NCBI GenBank assembly: GCA_022843625.1
Contig: JALHNH010000007.1
Location: forward strand, 62,001-126,000
Source of the DNA: Bryobacter sp.
GTDB lineage: Bacteria; Acidobacteriota; Terriglobia; Bryobacterales; Bryobacteraceae
Length of the DNA: 64,000 nt
Direction: 5' to 3'
In this document: positions 27,077 to 35,539 of the stretch, one piece after another
Layout: every line of letters begins with the position of its first letter
How positions within the stretch are numbered: the stretch's first letter is position 1
Notes under the pieces: generated by a model
The model's database searches: none
What the model was told of the DNA's origin: nothing
What the model saw: only the letters and a program-made list of their open reading frames with translations
Translations under genes and position numbers: made by a program

Positions 27077-27765
27077 GCACGGGAACGCGCATCGTTGAGC
27101 TTCGAAAAGGGGTGTTGAAGAAGAACGACGAAATAGCGGCGGGCCTGCGCTCTCGCTTCGGGGCATACAGCCTCCCGGTCGTTAATTTAGTTTCGAGTCC
27201 GGGAACGGGGAAAACCACTTTCCTCGAGCGCACGTTGCGCCAACTGCGAGCGGCGGGTGAGCATCCGGCAGCCTTGGTGGGAGATTTGGAGACCGACAAC
27301 GATGCCCGGCGTCTAGCCGCCAGCGGCGCTCCTGTGAAGCAAATCAACACTCATGGACGGTGTCATCTTGAAGCGGAAATGGTCGGGCAGCACCTGGAAG
27401 GGTGGGACCTTTCGGCTTTCACGTATCTTTTCATTGAGAACGTCGGCAATCTAGTGTGCCCGTCTTCCTACGACCTGGGTGAGAGCGCCCGGGTGACGCT
27501 GTTGTCGGTGACCGAGGGCGAGGACAAGCCGCTGAAGTATCCTTCGATTTTCAATTCCGCCGACGTGGCCGTATTGACGAAGATGGACTTGGCTGGGGCA
27601 TGCGAGTTCGATCGTGAGACTGCGCGGCGAAATATCGAGGAGATCCGTCCAGGAATCCGGATCTTTGAGACGTCATCAAAAACGGGCGCGGGATTCGCGC
27701 CGTGGCTTCACTACTTAGCCGAAGTGCGTGAGCGAGCAAGAGCGCATGAATTCCCGGTTCCTTGA
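27073..27765 (+). CDS. hypB: Hydrogenase nickel-insertion GTPase HypB
   Basis: The 230-residue SIMIBI GTPase has P-loop SSPGTGKTT (the family usually has GSGKT), GDLETDNDA, the metal site region GRCHLEAEM, FIENVGNLVCP and the G4 motif TKMDL. It lacks an N-terminal His-rich nickel-storage tail, so only the GTPase metal site remains. It works with HypA in Ni insertion. The 3' end overlaps the start of the histidine kinase by up to 38 bp. Confidence 0.95.
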   Translation: MSTGTRIVELRKGVLKKNDEIAAGLRSRFGAYSLPVVNLVSSPGTGKTTFLERTLRQLRAAGEHPAALVGDLETDNDARRLAASGAPVKQINTHGRCHLEAEMVGQHLEGWDLSAFTYLFIENVGNLVCPSSYDLGESARVTLLSVTEGEDKPLKYPSIFNSADVAVLTKMDLAGACEFDRETARRNIEEIRPGIRIFETSSKTGAGFAPWLHYLAEVRERARAHEFPVP

Positions 27766-29542
27766 TCCGCAGCTTGCGGCCGGGAATAACGACACACAGC
27801 ACGCACTCGAAAAAGCGCGCGAGGACATCGCGCGTCTGACGCGTGAGAACCGCGCCTACGCACGTCAAGTCGAGCTTCTGCGGACTGCGGCGCGAACCAC
27901 GGTGGACGAACTGGACACGCTTGTGTTGGCGCAGGCTTTGGCTCGCTTGGCCGCCCAAGCGGCGTCTGCCGAACGGGCAACGGTGTGCATCCTAGAATAC
28001 GACGCCGTGGTTGCACAGTCTCAGTACCACGCGCCTGAGGTGACTGAGGGGCCGATCCATCAGTATGACCACAAGCTTTCGCCGGGAGCTGGTTGCGGTC
28101 TGGGTCCCGAAGTAGTTTCCACAGGCCGGGCAGTGCTTTGTCATGATGCGCGCGTGGACCCCCGACTGGGCGAAGAGTTCGCGACGCGGTTCAAGGTGCG
28201 GAATGCAGCCTGCGTCCCCATCATGAACCACCAATCGAACGTGCTGGCGTTTATCGAGGTCTTTAATCGGACAGGTGGAGGATTCTTCACCGGGGATGAT
28301 CTGCACCGGTTGGAGACGCTTGCACTCCAAGCTTCTGTCGGGCTCCAGCGCGGAAGGTTGGTGGAACGACTGGCGGAATGGTCGCGCTCCCTCGAAATGC
28401 TGCTAGCGTTCAGTGCTGCGGTGAATCAACACCTCGATCCAACGCACCTGATGCGCAACCTCGTCGAAAACGCCGCGCTCTTCGTGAAGGCCGAAGGAGG
28501 CATGGCCGGATTGGTCGTGGCGGCGGAGAACGGCGAGCGGCAGATGGCTTGCGACGGTCTTTGGATTCACAAGCGGTGGCTGGATTGGCGCCGCCGCTGG
28601 AGGGCTCAAGAGGGCTTGGCCGGGCTGGTCATGGAGAGCGAGTTCCCACATCTGTCCAATAACTACCCAGAAGAGCCCTTCGCAGACCCGGAATTGGCAC
28701 ACCATTTCGCAGTTCGCGCGGCGCTGTGTGTACCTGTGAAGGGCCCAGATGACATCGTGATCGGGTTTTTCGAATTGCACCGCCTGACACCCCAATCCCC
28801 ATTCACGTGGCAGGATGCGGCGTTCCTTGAATCGCTAGCCAACGTCACAGCGGTTGCCATTCGCAACGCCCAGTTGCTCAAGGCAGTGGAAGCCAAGAAT
28901 CAAGAAATTCAAGCGCTCTCCGCGAATCACGTTAATTTGCTCGAGGAAGAACGGCGCCACATCTCACGCGAGCTGCACGATGAGGCAGGCCAGATTCTCA
29001 TCGGTATTAAGCTGGCACTTCAGGTTGCCGCACGAGATGTGGCGCCAAACCAAGTGGAGTTGCGTCAGGATCTGGACGACCTACGGGATCAGGTGAATCG
29101 GGCAACCGAGCGGTTGAAAGACCTGGCACGCCGGTTGAGACCTCCAACACTTGACCAACTAGGGCTTGAAATCGCCTTGCGGCAGCTGGCTACCGACTTG
29201 CAAGCCGGCGGCGATTTGCGTGTGGAGTTGGATTTGGAATCGCCAGACACGCCCCTCCGACAGGAATGGGACATCACTCTCTACCGCATAGCGCAAGAAG
29301 CGCTCACAAACATCGTGCGGCACGCTAGGGCGCAGGTCGCGACCGTGGAACTGCACTACTATCCGGACAAGATTCGGCTCTGTGTTCGTGACAGTGGCCG
29401 CGGATTCGAAGAGGCGGCCGTGACAGCGGGTCTGGGCCTTCTGGGGATGCGCGAGCGAGCGACCATGCTCGGGGGCTCCCTGGCCGTTCGCTCACTAGTC
29501 GGGCATGGCACCGTCATCGAAGTTGAGGTGCCAAGGCGATGA
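27728..29542 (+). CDS. GAF-domain sensor histidine kinase (NarL-partner type)
   Basis: The 604-residue, soluble product has a short N-terminal coiled coil (about 20-50), two GAF-like domains (about 55-200 and 220-380), a HisKA_3 dimerisation helix with phospho-acceptor His about 417 (RELHDEAGQ), and a HATPase with IVRHARA, DSGRGFE and GLLGMRERA. No membrane segment is seen, so the signal is probably cytoplasmic: a small molecule, gas or redox state. GTG 27728 is given; an ATG at 27746 is possible. It overlaps its response regulator by 4 bp. Position inside the operon suggests it controls the hydrogenase genes. Confidence 0.9.
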   Translation: MSEQERMNSRFLDPQLAAGNNDTQHALEKAREDIARLTRENRAYARQVELLRTAARTTVDELDTLVLAQALARLAAQAASAERATVCILEYDAVVAQSQYHAPEVTEGPIHQYDHKLSPGAGCGLGPEVVSTGRAVLCHDARVDPRLGEEFATRFKVRNAACVPIMNHQSNVLAFIEVFNRTGGGFFTGDDLHRLETLALQASVGLQRGRLVERLAEWSRSLEMLLAFSAAVNQHLDPTHLMRNLVENAALFVKAEGGMAGLVVAAENGERQMACDGLWIHKRWLDWRRRWRAQEGLAGLVMESEFPHLSNNYPEEPFADPELAHHFAVRAALCVPVKGPDDIVIGFFELHRLTPQSPFTWQDAAFLESLANVTAVAIRNAQLLKAVEAKNQEIQALSANHVNLLEEERRHISRELHDEAGQILIGIKLALQVAARDVAPNQVELRQDLDDLRDQVNRATERLKDLARRLRPPTLDQLGLEIALRQLATDLQAGGDLRVELDLESPDTPLRQEWDITLYRIAQEALTNIVRHARAQVATVELHYYPDKIRLCVRDSGRGFEEAAVTAGLGLLGMRERATMLGGSLAVRSLVGHGTVIEVEVPRR

Positions 29543-30189
29543 AACCGACTCGACTTCTTCTCGTGGACGACCACGCGATTGTGCGGAAAGGCTTGGCCGC
29601 CCTAGTGTCGGCAGACGACCGTTATCGTGTGGTCGCAGAGGCAAGCGACGGGGACGAGGCCGTGGCCCAGGTCGAGGCTACTCAGCCGGACATCGTTATC
29701 CTCGATCTGCACATGCCACGACTGAATGGCCTGGAGACGATACGACGGCTTACGCGGCAGTTTCCTAGAGTCAAAATTATCGTGCTTTCGATGTACGACG
29801 ACGAGCAATTCGTGGCGCAATCCTTGAACGATGGAGCCAAAGGTTACGTCCTCAAGCAGGGAATGGACGATGAGCTCTTCGGCGCGCTACAAGAGGTAGT
29901 GGCCGGCGGCAGATATGTGAGCACTGCCATCGACCTGCCGAGCGTGGAGAACAGGCAGATCGAAAAGTCTGACCTGACTGCTCGGGAGCGCGAAGTGCTG
30001 CAGCTGATCGTTGATGGACACACAACGCAGGAGATCGCATCCATGTTGACCATTAGCCCGCACACCGCCACTAGACATCGTGCAAACCTGATGGACAAGC
30101 TCAATGCCCACACGCAGATGGAATTGGTGCGAGCGGCCTCGCAGCGCGGGTTGGTGGTGCTTCCCAGGCCACCATTGAAAAATACCTAG
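29539..30189 (+). CDS. NarL/FixJ-family response regulator
   Basis: The 216-residue product has a receiver domain with VDDH at 9-12, phospho-acceptor Asp56 (ILDLHMP) and Lys in YVLKQG. A linker and a LuxR-type helix-turn-helix follow (LTAREREVLQLIVDGHTTQEIASMLTISPHTATRHRANLM). It is coupled to the upstream kinase by an ATGA overlap. A 77-bp gap to hhyS follows, the only sizeable gap inside the operon, and the natural place for a promoter it could act on. Confidence 0.92.
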   Translation: MKPTRLLLVDDHAIVRKGLAALVSADDRYRVVAEASDGDEAVAQVEATQPDIVILDLHMPRLNGLETIRRLTRQFPRVKIIVLSMYDDEQFVAQSLNDGAKGYVLKQGMDDELFGALQEVVAGGRYVSTAIDLPSVENRQIEKSDLTAREREVLQLIVDGHTTQEIASMLTISPHTATRHRANLMDKLNAHTQMELVRAASQRGLVVLPRPPLKNT

Positions 30190-30266
30190 TTCTTGCTATT
30201 GAGGCGGCGGCAGGCACGGGCAATAATCGACGCTGGGTCAGACCAGTCCTTCAAGGAGAGTTGAAC
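30190..30266 (+). promoter_or_regulatory. Leader region and ribosome site of hhyS
   Basis: This 77-bp gap precedes the structural subunits. A strong AAGGAG (30253-30258) lies 8 nt before the ATG at 30267 and decides that start over a TTG at 30261. I see no convincing -35/-10 pair, but an internal promoter here would fit the regulator placed just upstream. Confidence 0.5.
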
Positions 30267-31238
30267 ATGGCATCCTTACTTTGGCTGCAGGGTGGCGCGT
30301 GCAGTGGCAATACAATGTCGTTTCTGAACGCGGAGGAGCCCAGCGCTTGCGACCTCGTCACCGACTTCGGCATTGACGTCCTTTGGCACCCCTCACTGGG
30401 CATGGAGATGGGGGACAACGCAAAGAAGATCTTCCATGACCTAGCCTCGGGTTCGCGTTCGCTGGACATTTTCGTGTTCGAGGGCACTGTCATCATGGGA
30501 CCCAACGGGACGGGGCGGTTCAACATGTTCGCTGATCGGCCAATGAAAGACTGGGTCAAGGAACTGGCAAGCCAGGCCGGCGCGGTGGTTGCCCTCGGCG
30601 ACTGCGCATGCTGGGGCGGAATTCCCGCGACTGAACCCAACCCAGTGGATAACCTCGGCCTTCAGTTCCTCAAGCGAAAGCAGGGCGGATTCTTGGGTGC
30701 TGACTTCCGCTCAAAATGGGGACTGCCTGTAATTAACATTCCGGGTTGCCCGTCACACCCTGATTGGGTGACACAGATTTTGGTAGCCGTCGCTTCCGGT
30801 CGCGCGAAGGATATCGCGCTCGACGATCTGCAGCGGCCACAAACCTTCTTCAAGACCTTCACGCAAACCGGCTGCACCCGTGTGCAGTTCTTTGAGTACA
30901 AGCAATCCACCATGGAATTTGGACAGGGGACTCGAACCGGCTGCTTGTTCTACGAGTTGGGATGCCGGGGTCCGCTGACGCATTCACCGTGCAATCGGAT
31001 CCTGTGGAATCGCCAGTCGTCGAAGACTCGCGCCGGGATGCCATGCACCGGTTGCACGGAACCCGAGTTCCCCTTCTACGATTTGAAGCCGGGTACGGTT
31101 TTCAAGACCCAGAAGATCAGCGGAACCATCCCCAAGGAAGTGCCCAACGGTACCGATCACGTCACCTACATGGCACACGCCGCCGCCGCGCGCATCGCGG
31201 CGCCGAAGTGGGCCAAAGAAGACATGTTCGTCGTATAG
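30267..31238 (+). CDS. hhyS: [NiFe] hydrogenase small subunit, group 1h (actinobacterial) type
   Basis: The 323-residue product opens MASLLWLQGGACSGNTMSFL. There is no twin-arginine signal, so it stays cytoplasmic. The first proximal-cluster motif reads C12-S-G-N15, so the usual second Cys (CxxC) is Asn. Later Cys are in GDCACWGG, NIPGCPSHP, RTGCLFYELGCRG and MPCTGCTEP and would hold the FeS relay. The oxygen-tolerant actinobacterial-type enzyme of Ralstonia has three Cys plus one Asp on its proximal cluster, so non-Cys ligation is expected here. It carries electrons from HhyL during oxidation of trace H2. Confidence 0.93.
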   Translation: MASLLWLQGGACSGNTMSFLNAEEPSACDLVTDFGIDVLWHPSLGMEMGDNAKKIFHDLASGSRSLDIFVFEGTVIMGPNGTGRFNMFADRPMKDWVKELASQAGAVVALGDCACWGGIPATEPNPVDNLGLQFLKRKQGGFLGADFRSKWGLPVINIPGCPSHPDWVTQILVAVASGRAKDIALDDLQRPQTFFKTFTQTGCTRVQFFEYKQSTMEFGQGTRTGCLFYELGCRGPLTHSPCNRILWNRQSSKTRAGMPCTGCTEPEFPFYDLKPGTVFKTQKISGTIPKEVPNGTDHVTYMAHAAAARIAAPKWAKEDMFVV

Positions 31239-31261
31239 AGAGAGCCCCAAGGAGATAGGAA

Positions 31262-32887
31262 ATGGCCACCACACTAGAAGCACCAAAACCAAATATGCGC
31301 ATCAGCCCCTTGGGGCGGGTGGAGGGAGATCTCGACCTGAAGATCTCGGTCCGGGACGGGGTCGTCACTGACGCCTGGACCGAAGCGAGCATGTTTCGCG
31401 GATTCGAGATCATCCTAAAGGGCAAAGATCCGCAGGCTGGTTTGATTGTCACGCCCCGCATCTGTGGCATCTGCGGCGGCAGTCACCTGTACAAAGCCGT
31501 CTACGCGCTGGACACCGCTTGGCGGACACATGTGCCGCAAAACGCAACGTTGATCCGCAACATTGCGCAGTCATGCGAAACCCTGCAATCGATTCCGCGC
31601 TGGTTTTACGCGCTGTTTGCGATTGACCTGACCAACAAGAACTACGCGAAAGCGGCGGAGTACGACGAAGTCGTGCGTAGGTTCGCGCCGTTCGTCGGCA
31701 CCAGCTACGAACCGGGCGTGACGTTGTCCAACAAGCCGGTCGAGGTGTACGCAATCTTCGGTGGGCAATGGCCGCATTCAAGCTTCATGATCCCAGGCGG
31801 TGTGATGTGCGCGCCTTCGCTTTCCGACGTCACGCGCTCGATCTCCATTCTAGAGTTTTGGAAGCGCGAGTGGCTGGAAAAGCAGTGGCTAGGCTGCTCA
31901 GTCGAGCGCTGGCTCGAAAACAAGACGTGGAACGATGTATGGAAGTGGGCGGACGAAAATGACAGTCAACGGAACTCTGACTGCGGCCTGTTTCTCAGAT
32001 TCTCAAAGCGCGTTGGCCTCGACAAGTTCGGGGCCGGTTGCGGCTCCTATTTGGCGACTGGCACGTACTTCCAGCCCGAGCTGTACGAAAATCCAACGAT
32101 CGACGGGCGCAATGCGGCCTTGATCAATCGCGCCGGCATCTACGACGGAAAGGAGTTCCACGACTTCAACCACTTGAACGTGCGCGAGGACACAACGCAC
32201 TCCTTCTATCGCGGTTCTACGTATTTGCATCCCTGGGAAGGCGTAACCGAACCGATCGATCCGCTCGACGGCCATAAGCAAGGGAAGTATAGCTGGGCCA
32301 AGTCACCGCGCTACGAGGTTCCGGGGAAAGGAGCGATGCCCCTCGAAGCCGGGCCGCTGTCTCGACAAGTGATCGCTGGCAGGGCAAGCGCGGCCAGCCA
32401 CCAGGACCACGATCCACTGTTCCTTGACGCCATAAAGACGGCGGGGCCGAGCGTATTAGTGCGTGTCATGGCGCGCATGCACGAGGCTTGCAAGTATTAC
32501 AAACTGGCTCGTAAATGGCTAGATCAGATCGACCTGCACGGCAAGTTCTACACCAAGCCGGTCGAACATGCCGAAGGCAAAGGCTTCGGTTCTACCGAAG
32601 CGGCCCGTGGCTCGCTCTCTGACTGGATCGTGATCCGCAACGGGCAAATCGAGAACTACCAGGTGGTAACCCCGACAGCGTGGAACATTGGGCCGCAAGA
32701 TGGTCGAAAGGTGCATGGACCGATGGAGCAGGCGTTCATCGGCGCGCGGATTACAGATCCATCTGATCCAGTGGAAATGGGCCATGTAGCGAGGTCTTTC
32801 GATTCGTGCCTGGTTTGCACCGTTCATACCTACGACGAGAAATCCGGCAAGGAACTGGCTCGCTTCCGTATTGGCGAGGGAATGTAG
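31262..32887 (+). CDS. hhyL: [NiFe] hydrogenase large subunit, group 1h type
   Basis: The 541-residue product has L1 motif PRICGICGGSH (C68, C71, H75) and L2 motif SCLVCTVH (C516, C519, H522), whose four Cys bind the NiFe centre. A 19-residue tail after H522 should be cleaved by the maturation protease encoded next. The RICGICGGSH pattern and its operon partners place it in group 1h, the high-affinity uptake hydrogenases used by Actinobacteria and Acidobacteria to live on atmospheric H2. It starts at ATG 31262, 23 bp after hhyS, behind an AAGGAGATAGG site. Confidence 0.95.
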   Translation: MATTLEAPKPNMRISPLGRVEGDLDLKISVRDGVVTDAWTEASMFRGFEIILKGKDPQAGLIVTPRICGICGGSHLYKAVYALDTAWRTHVPQNATLIRNIAQSCETLQSIPRWFYALFAIDLTNKNYAKAAEYDEVVRRFAPFVGTSYEPGVTLSNKPVEVYAIFGGQWPHSSFMIPGGVMCAPSLSDVTRSISILEFWKREWLEKQWLGCSVERWLENKTWNDVWKWADENDSQRNSDCGLFLRFSKRVGLDKFGAGCGSYLATGTYFQPELYENPTIDGRNAALINRAGIYDGKEFHDFNHLNVREDTTHSFYRGSTYLHPWEGVTEPIDPLDGHKQGKYSWAKSPRYEVPGKGAMPLEAGPLSRQVIAGRASAASHQDHDPLFLDAIKTAGPSVLVRVMARMHEACKYYKLARKWLDQIDLHGKFYTKPVEHAEGKGFGSTEAARGSLSDWIVIRNGQIENYQVVTPTAWNIGPQDGRKVHGPMEQAFIGARITDPSDPVEMGHVARSFDSCLVCTVHTYDEKSGKELARFRIGEGM

Positions 32888-32892
32888 GCAGT

Positions 32893-33405
32893 GTGACTGA
32901 TCCACTCTCAAACACGGCTCCGGTCGAGACGCTCGTCATTGGCTGCGGGAATCTCTTGCGCGGTGACGATGCGGCCGGGCCCGTGTTCGTGCGGAGACTC
33001 TGGGACCGGGGGCTGCCGCCGGGGGTGCGGTGTGCCGACGGGGGAACCGGCGGAATGGATGTCGCGTTCCAAATGCGCGGCGTCCCTGAAGTGATCTTGG
33101 TGGATGCTTGCAGCAGCAATTCCGAACCCGGGTCGATCTTTCGGCTACCGGGCTCCGAAGTAGAGCATCTGCCTCCTCTCACTGGCATCAACCTCCACGC
33201 TTTTCGTTGGGATCACGCTCTCGCGTTCGCACGATGGTTGTTGAAAGAGGAGTACCCGAAAAACATCACGGTTTATTTGATCGAGGCTGAGCAGCTGGAA
33301 TTCGGAACTTCCCTGTCTCCGGCCGTCGATCGCGCCTTGGACCGGTTGGCCGAATTGCTGCTTCCCCAGTGGAGTTGCCTAAATGCAGCTGCGACCTCCA
33401 ATTGA
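32893..33405 (+). CDS. Hydrogenase maturation endopeptidase (HyaD/HybD family)
   Basis: The 170-residue product starts at GTG 32893, 5 bp after hhyL. It shows IGCGNLLRGDDAAGP, the GxGNxLxxDDxxG signature whose Asp (and a downstream Asp in VDACSSNSEPG) bind nickel and test that the large subunit is loaded. The His in LHAFRWDHAL gives a third ligand region. It cuts the HhyL tail after H522 to close the active site. The frame is open upstream to 32806, but that start lies inside hhyL. Confidence 0.9.
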   Translation: MTDPLSNTAPVETLVIGCGNLLRGDDAAGPVFVRRLWDRGLPPGVRCADGGTGGMDVAFQMRGVPEVILVDACSSNSEPGSIFRLPGSEVEHLPPLTGINLHAFRWDHALAFARWLLKEEYPKNITVYLIEAEQLEFGTSLSPAVDRALDRLAELLLPQWSCLNAAATSN

Positions 33406-33913
33406 AATCCAATACACGGCGGAAGGCTACATCCACCTGAGTGAGGATGTGGCACGCGAATACTTCCCTAGCGACACCCTGGTGATGAGAGTGCGCGACA
33501 AAGAGCTTTGGATGCTGCCAACCAGAGGCGCAGCCGCCGGAGGATTGCTGCTCAAACAGCGGAATCGCGCCGGCGACCGCAGCTTTCTGGCTGCTCCGTA
33601 CCTGCCGCCCGACACCACGCCTGCCAATTGGCCCGCCATATGGGACGAACGCAACGGAGCCCTGCGGGTCGCGTTTCGGACTCCCTCCGGGCAGGGCGAG
33701 GGATCGGCGATCGGCGCCAAGGCAGTCGTGGAACCGGATCGGGGACGTTGGGTGGTCTATCTGGAAGTTGGATTCGCAGTGGCTCAGTCTCCGGGTGTGC
33801 GCATTGGGCGTCGCCGGATAGCCGACTACGCCTCGGAGGATCAGGCGCGAGTAGCTGCAAAGTGGTTTGAGCGAACCGCTGATCGGGACTTGCCCGTCCA
33901 AAACGGTTTTTAG
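33383..33913 (+). CDS. Hydrogenase-operon protein of unknown function, 176 aa
   Basis: No signal or membrane segment. The N-terminal half starts as a beta-rich MQLRPPIEIQYTAEGYIHLS with YFPSDTL. The C-terminal half has RWVVYLEVGFAV followed by a basic RIGRRRIADYASEDQARVAAKW, like small domains of phage-like or hydrogenase-linked orphans. It overlaps the protease gene by 23 bp and ends 2 bp before the TPR gene, so it is co-translated with the hydrogenase set. I do not recognise the family. A maturation or assembly role is only a guess from context. Confidence 0.75.
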   Translation: MQLRPPIEIQYTAEGYIHLSEDVAREYFPSDTLVMRVRDKELWMLPTRGAAAGGLLLKQRNRAGDRSFLAAPYLPPDTTPANWPAIWDERNGALRVAFRTPSGQGEGSAIGAKAVVEPDRGRWVVYLEVGFAVAQSPGVRIGRRRIADYASEDQARVAAKWFERTADRDLPVQNGF

Positions 33914-33915
33914 CA

Positions 33916-35151
33916 ATGTCTATGCCCGCAACGCAAATGTCGGCCCTCGTCAAGCTTCGACCCCAACCGGTGGGAATCTATCAGTTGCCAGCGGCATTTC
34001 TACTGCTGCCCGAGACCGACAATCGAGCCGCTCTGGCTGCACTGTTGATGGGCGATTCGCACTGCTCGCTCCCTCGCGAATTTCGGTTCTATCGTCTTGC
34101 ACTGGACGGTCGTGCTGAGGAAGCGTATGAGGCTATCACTGGTTCGGGCGAGATCGATCATTGGAACCGCTTTGTGCTTCGCCCAGACGCCAACACCTAT
34201 CAAGATCTGCGGCTGCGAATCGCACCGGATATGCGCGGCATGCTGGATGCGGCGGCATTCGCGGTAGGTTTGGCTGAGGAGCCTCCAACCGGTGATGGGT
34301 TAGACGGCGAACTCTTAGCGTTGGTATTGGCGACGGCGGCTTCCAAGTTCTTGGAGAGCGAGGATCAGGAACAGGCGGCTGCGCTCCTCGCACGCGCGTT
34401 CTCGGAGGCCGAGTCTGCATCACCGCTCCTAGCTGCACAGATCCTGAATCAGATCGGTTCGCTTGAGCGCAGCACGCATCCGCAAACAGCGATCGAGCGC
34501 TATCGCCGAGCCATCGCACTTGCCGGCAGCACGCCGTTGACGTCGCTGCGTGCCGAGCTGTGGATGAACCTCGGAATCGCCTGGCAGTTGGCCGCAGAAG
34601 GCCGGCGCGGCCCGCTGCTAGAAGCCGCCAAGGCGTTCCAGGAATCGATCCGTTGCGGTCTCAGCCTGGATCACATGCCTGAGATGTACGCAACGGCGCA
34701 AATGAATCTTGCGCTGTCCTACCTCGGCACTCCGGCCCGCGAGGCCAGCGACCAACTGCGCATGGGCATAGCCGTCCAGTGCCTGCGCGAAGCGCTGAAA
34801 GTCTTCCGCCGCGATACACATCCTGAGATGTGGGCGTCGGCTCAGATGAATTTAGCCAACGCGCTGCAGTATCTTCCGAGCTCGCATCCGGAGGAAAACC
34901 TCCAGCAAGCGGTGAACCTGTACGAAGAGTTGCTGGAAGTAAGGAATCGGGCTCTAGACCCGCTGGGATATGCGCGGACCCTGGCCAACCAAGGTAACGC
35001 CTTGGCACACTTGGGCATGTTTGAGCCAGCCACGACCAAACTAAACGAAGCGCACAAGCTCTTTCATTGGCACGGTGAGCCTGACATGGCGGCATCGGTT
35101 CTTGAGCTGGTGGGTGACATCAACAGCAAGATCGAAGAAAGGCGCGAGTGA
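33916..35151 (+). CDS. TPR-repeat protein of the hydrogenase operon
   Basis: The 411-residue soluble protein's first 120 residues form an unrecognised domain. From about 145 to 400 come five or six tetratricopeptide-like helical pairs (for example AELWMNLGIAWQLAAEGRRG, ATAQMNLALSYLG, ASAQMNLANALQYL, ARTLANQGNALAHLGMFEPA). Such repeats hold protein complexes together, so it may be an assembly scaffold for HhyS/HhyL or for the NifU-Rieske protein. The stop overlaps the next gene's start by 1 bp. Confidence 0.8.
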   Translation: MSMPATQMSALVKLRPQPVGIYQLPAAFLLLPETDNRAALAALLMGDSHCSLPREFRFYRLALDGRAEEAYEAITGSGEIDHWNRFVLRPDANTYQDLRLRIAPDMRGMLDAAAFAVGLAEEPPTGDGLDGELLALVLATAASKFLESEDQEQAAALLARAFSEAESASPLLAAQILNQIGSLERSTHPQTAIERYRRAIALAGSTPLTSLRAELWMNLGIAWQLAAEGRRGPLLEAAKAFQESIRCGLSLDHMPEMYATAQMNLALSYLGTPAREASDQLRMGIAVQCLREALKVFRRDTHPEMWASAQMNLANALQYLPSSHPEENLQQAVNLYEELLEVRNRALDPLGYARTLANQGNALAHLGMFEPATTKLNEAHKLFHWHGEPDMAASVLELVGDINSKIEERRE

Positions 35152-35537
35152 TGGAGCTGTACGAGAGACAACAGTTTGACTTCTTGCTTCACACCGCGGT
35201 CGAACGCTATGTGGAGCGCCTCGAGCAGCGCAACGAGGGTGCCACACGTGCGCTGTCGCGTCTTCGCTTGAACCGTGCTGGCGAGGGAATCTGGCTGCCA
35301 GAGTTCGTCGATACTATCTTCGACGATTTCCTCATCAACAATGCCGAAGGTGCGTGTTTTGTCCTGCGTGCTTTGAGCTCGCTACCGGCGCCAAGAGCAA
35401 TCGGACATCCCGTTTCGGTAGAGCAAGCGCTGATTCAGGCAGCTAAGTCGGTGTTCTCCGAGGTGTTCGAGAGCAAGACCGCTGAGCTCCTGGAGCAGCA
35501 TTCGGCGTTTGAAGCTGCCCCCGTGCCGGGAGATTAG
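35151..35537 (+). CDS. Small hydrogenase-operon protein of unknown function, 128 aa
   Basis: The acidic, mainly helical product (MELYERQQFDFLLHTAVERYVERLEQRN...) has no metal motif, signal or membrane segment. It starts at ATG 35151, which shares one base with the TGA of the TPR gene. A GTG at 35148 is an alternative. It is followed 2 bp later by the NifU-Rieske gene. The tight packing argues that it is a real member of the hydrogenase pathway. Function unknown. Confidence 0.7.
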   Translation: MELYERQQFDFLLHTAVERYVERLEQRNEGATRALSRLRLNRAGEGIWLPEFVDTIFDDFLINNAEGACFVLRALSSLPAPRAIGHPVSVEQALIQAAKSVFSEVFESKTAELLEQHSAFEAAPVPGD

Positions 35538-35539
35538 AG

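Noticed and set aside
30190-30266. Sigma-54 promoter before hhyS
   Set aside because: GG and GC pairs occur but not as TGGCAC-N5-TTGC with correct spacing. NarL-type regulators also do not need sigma-54.
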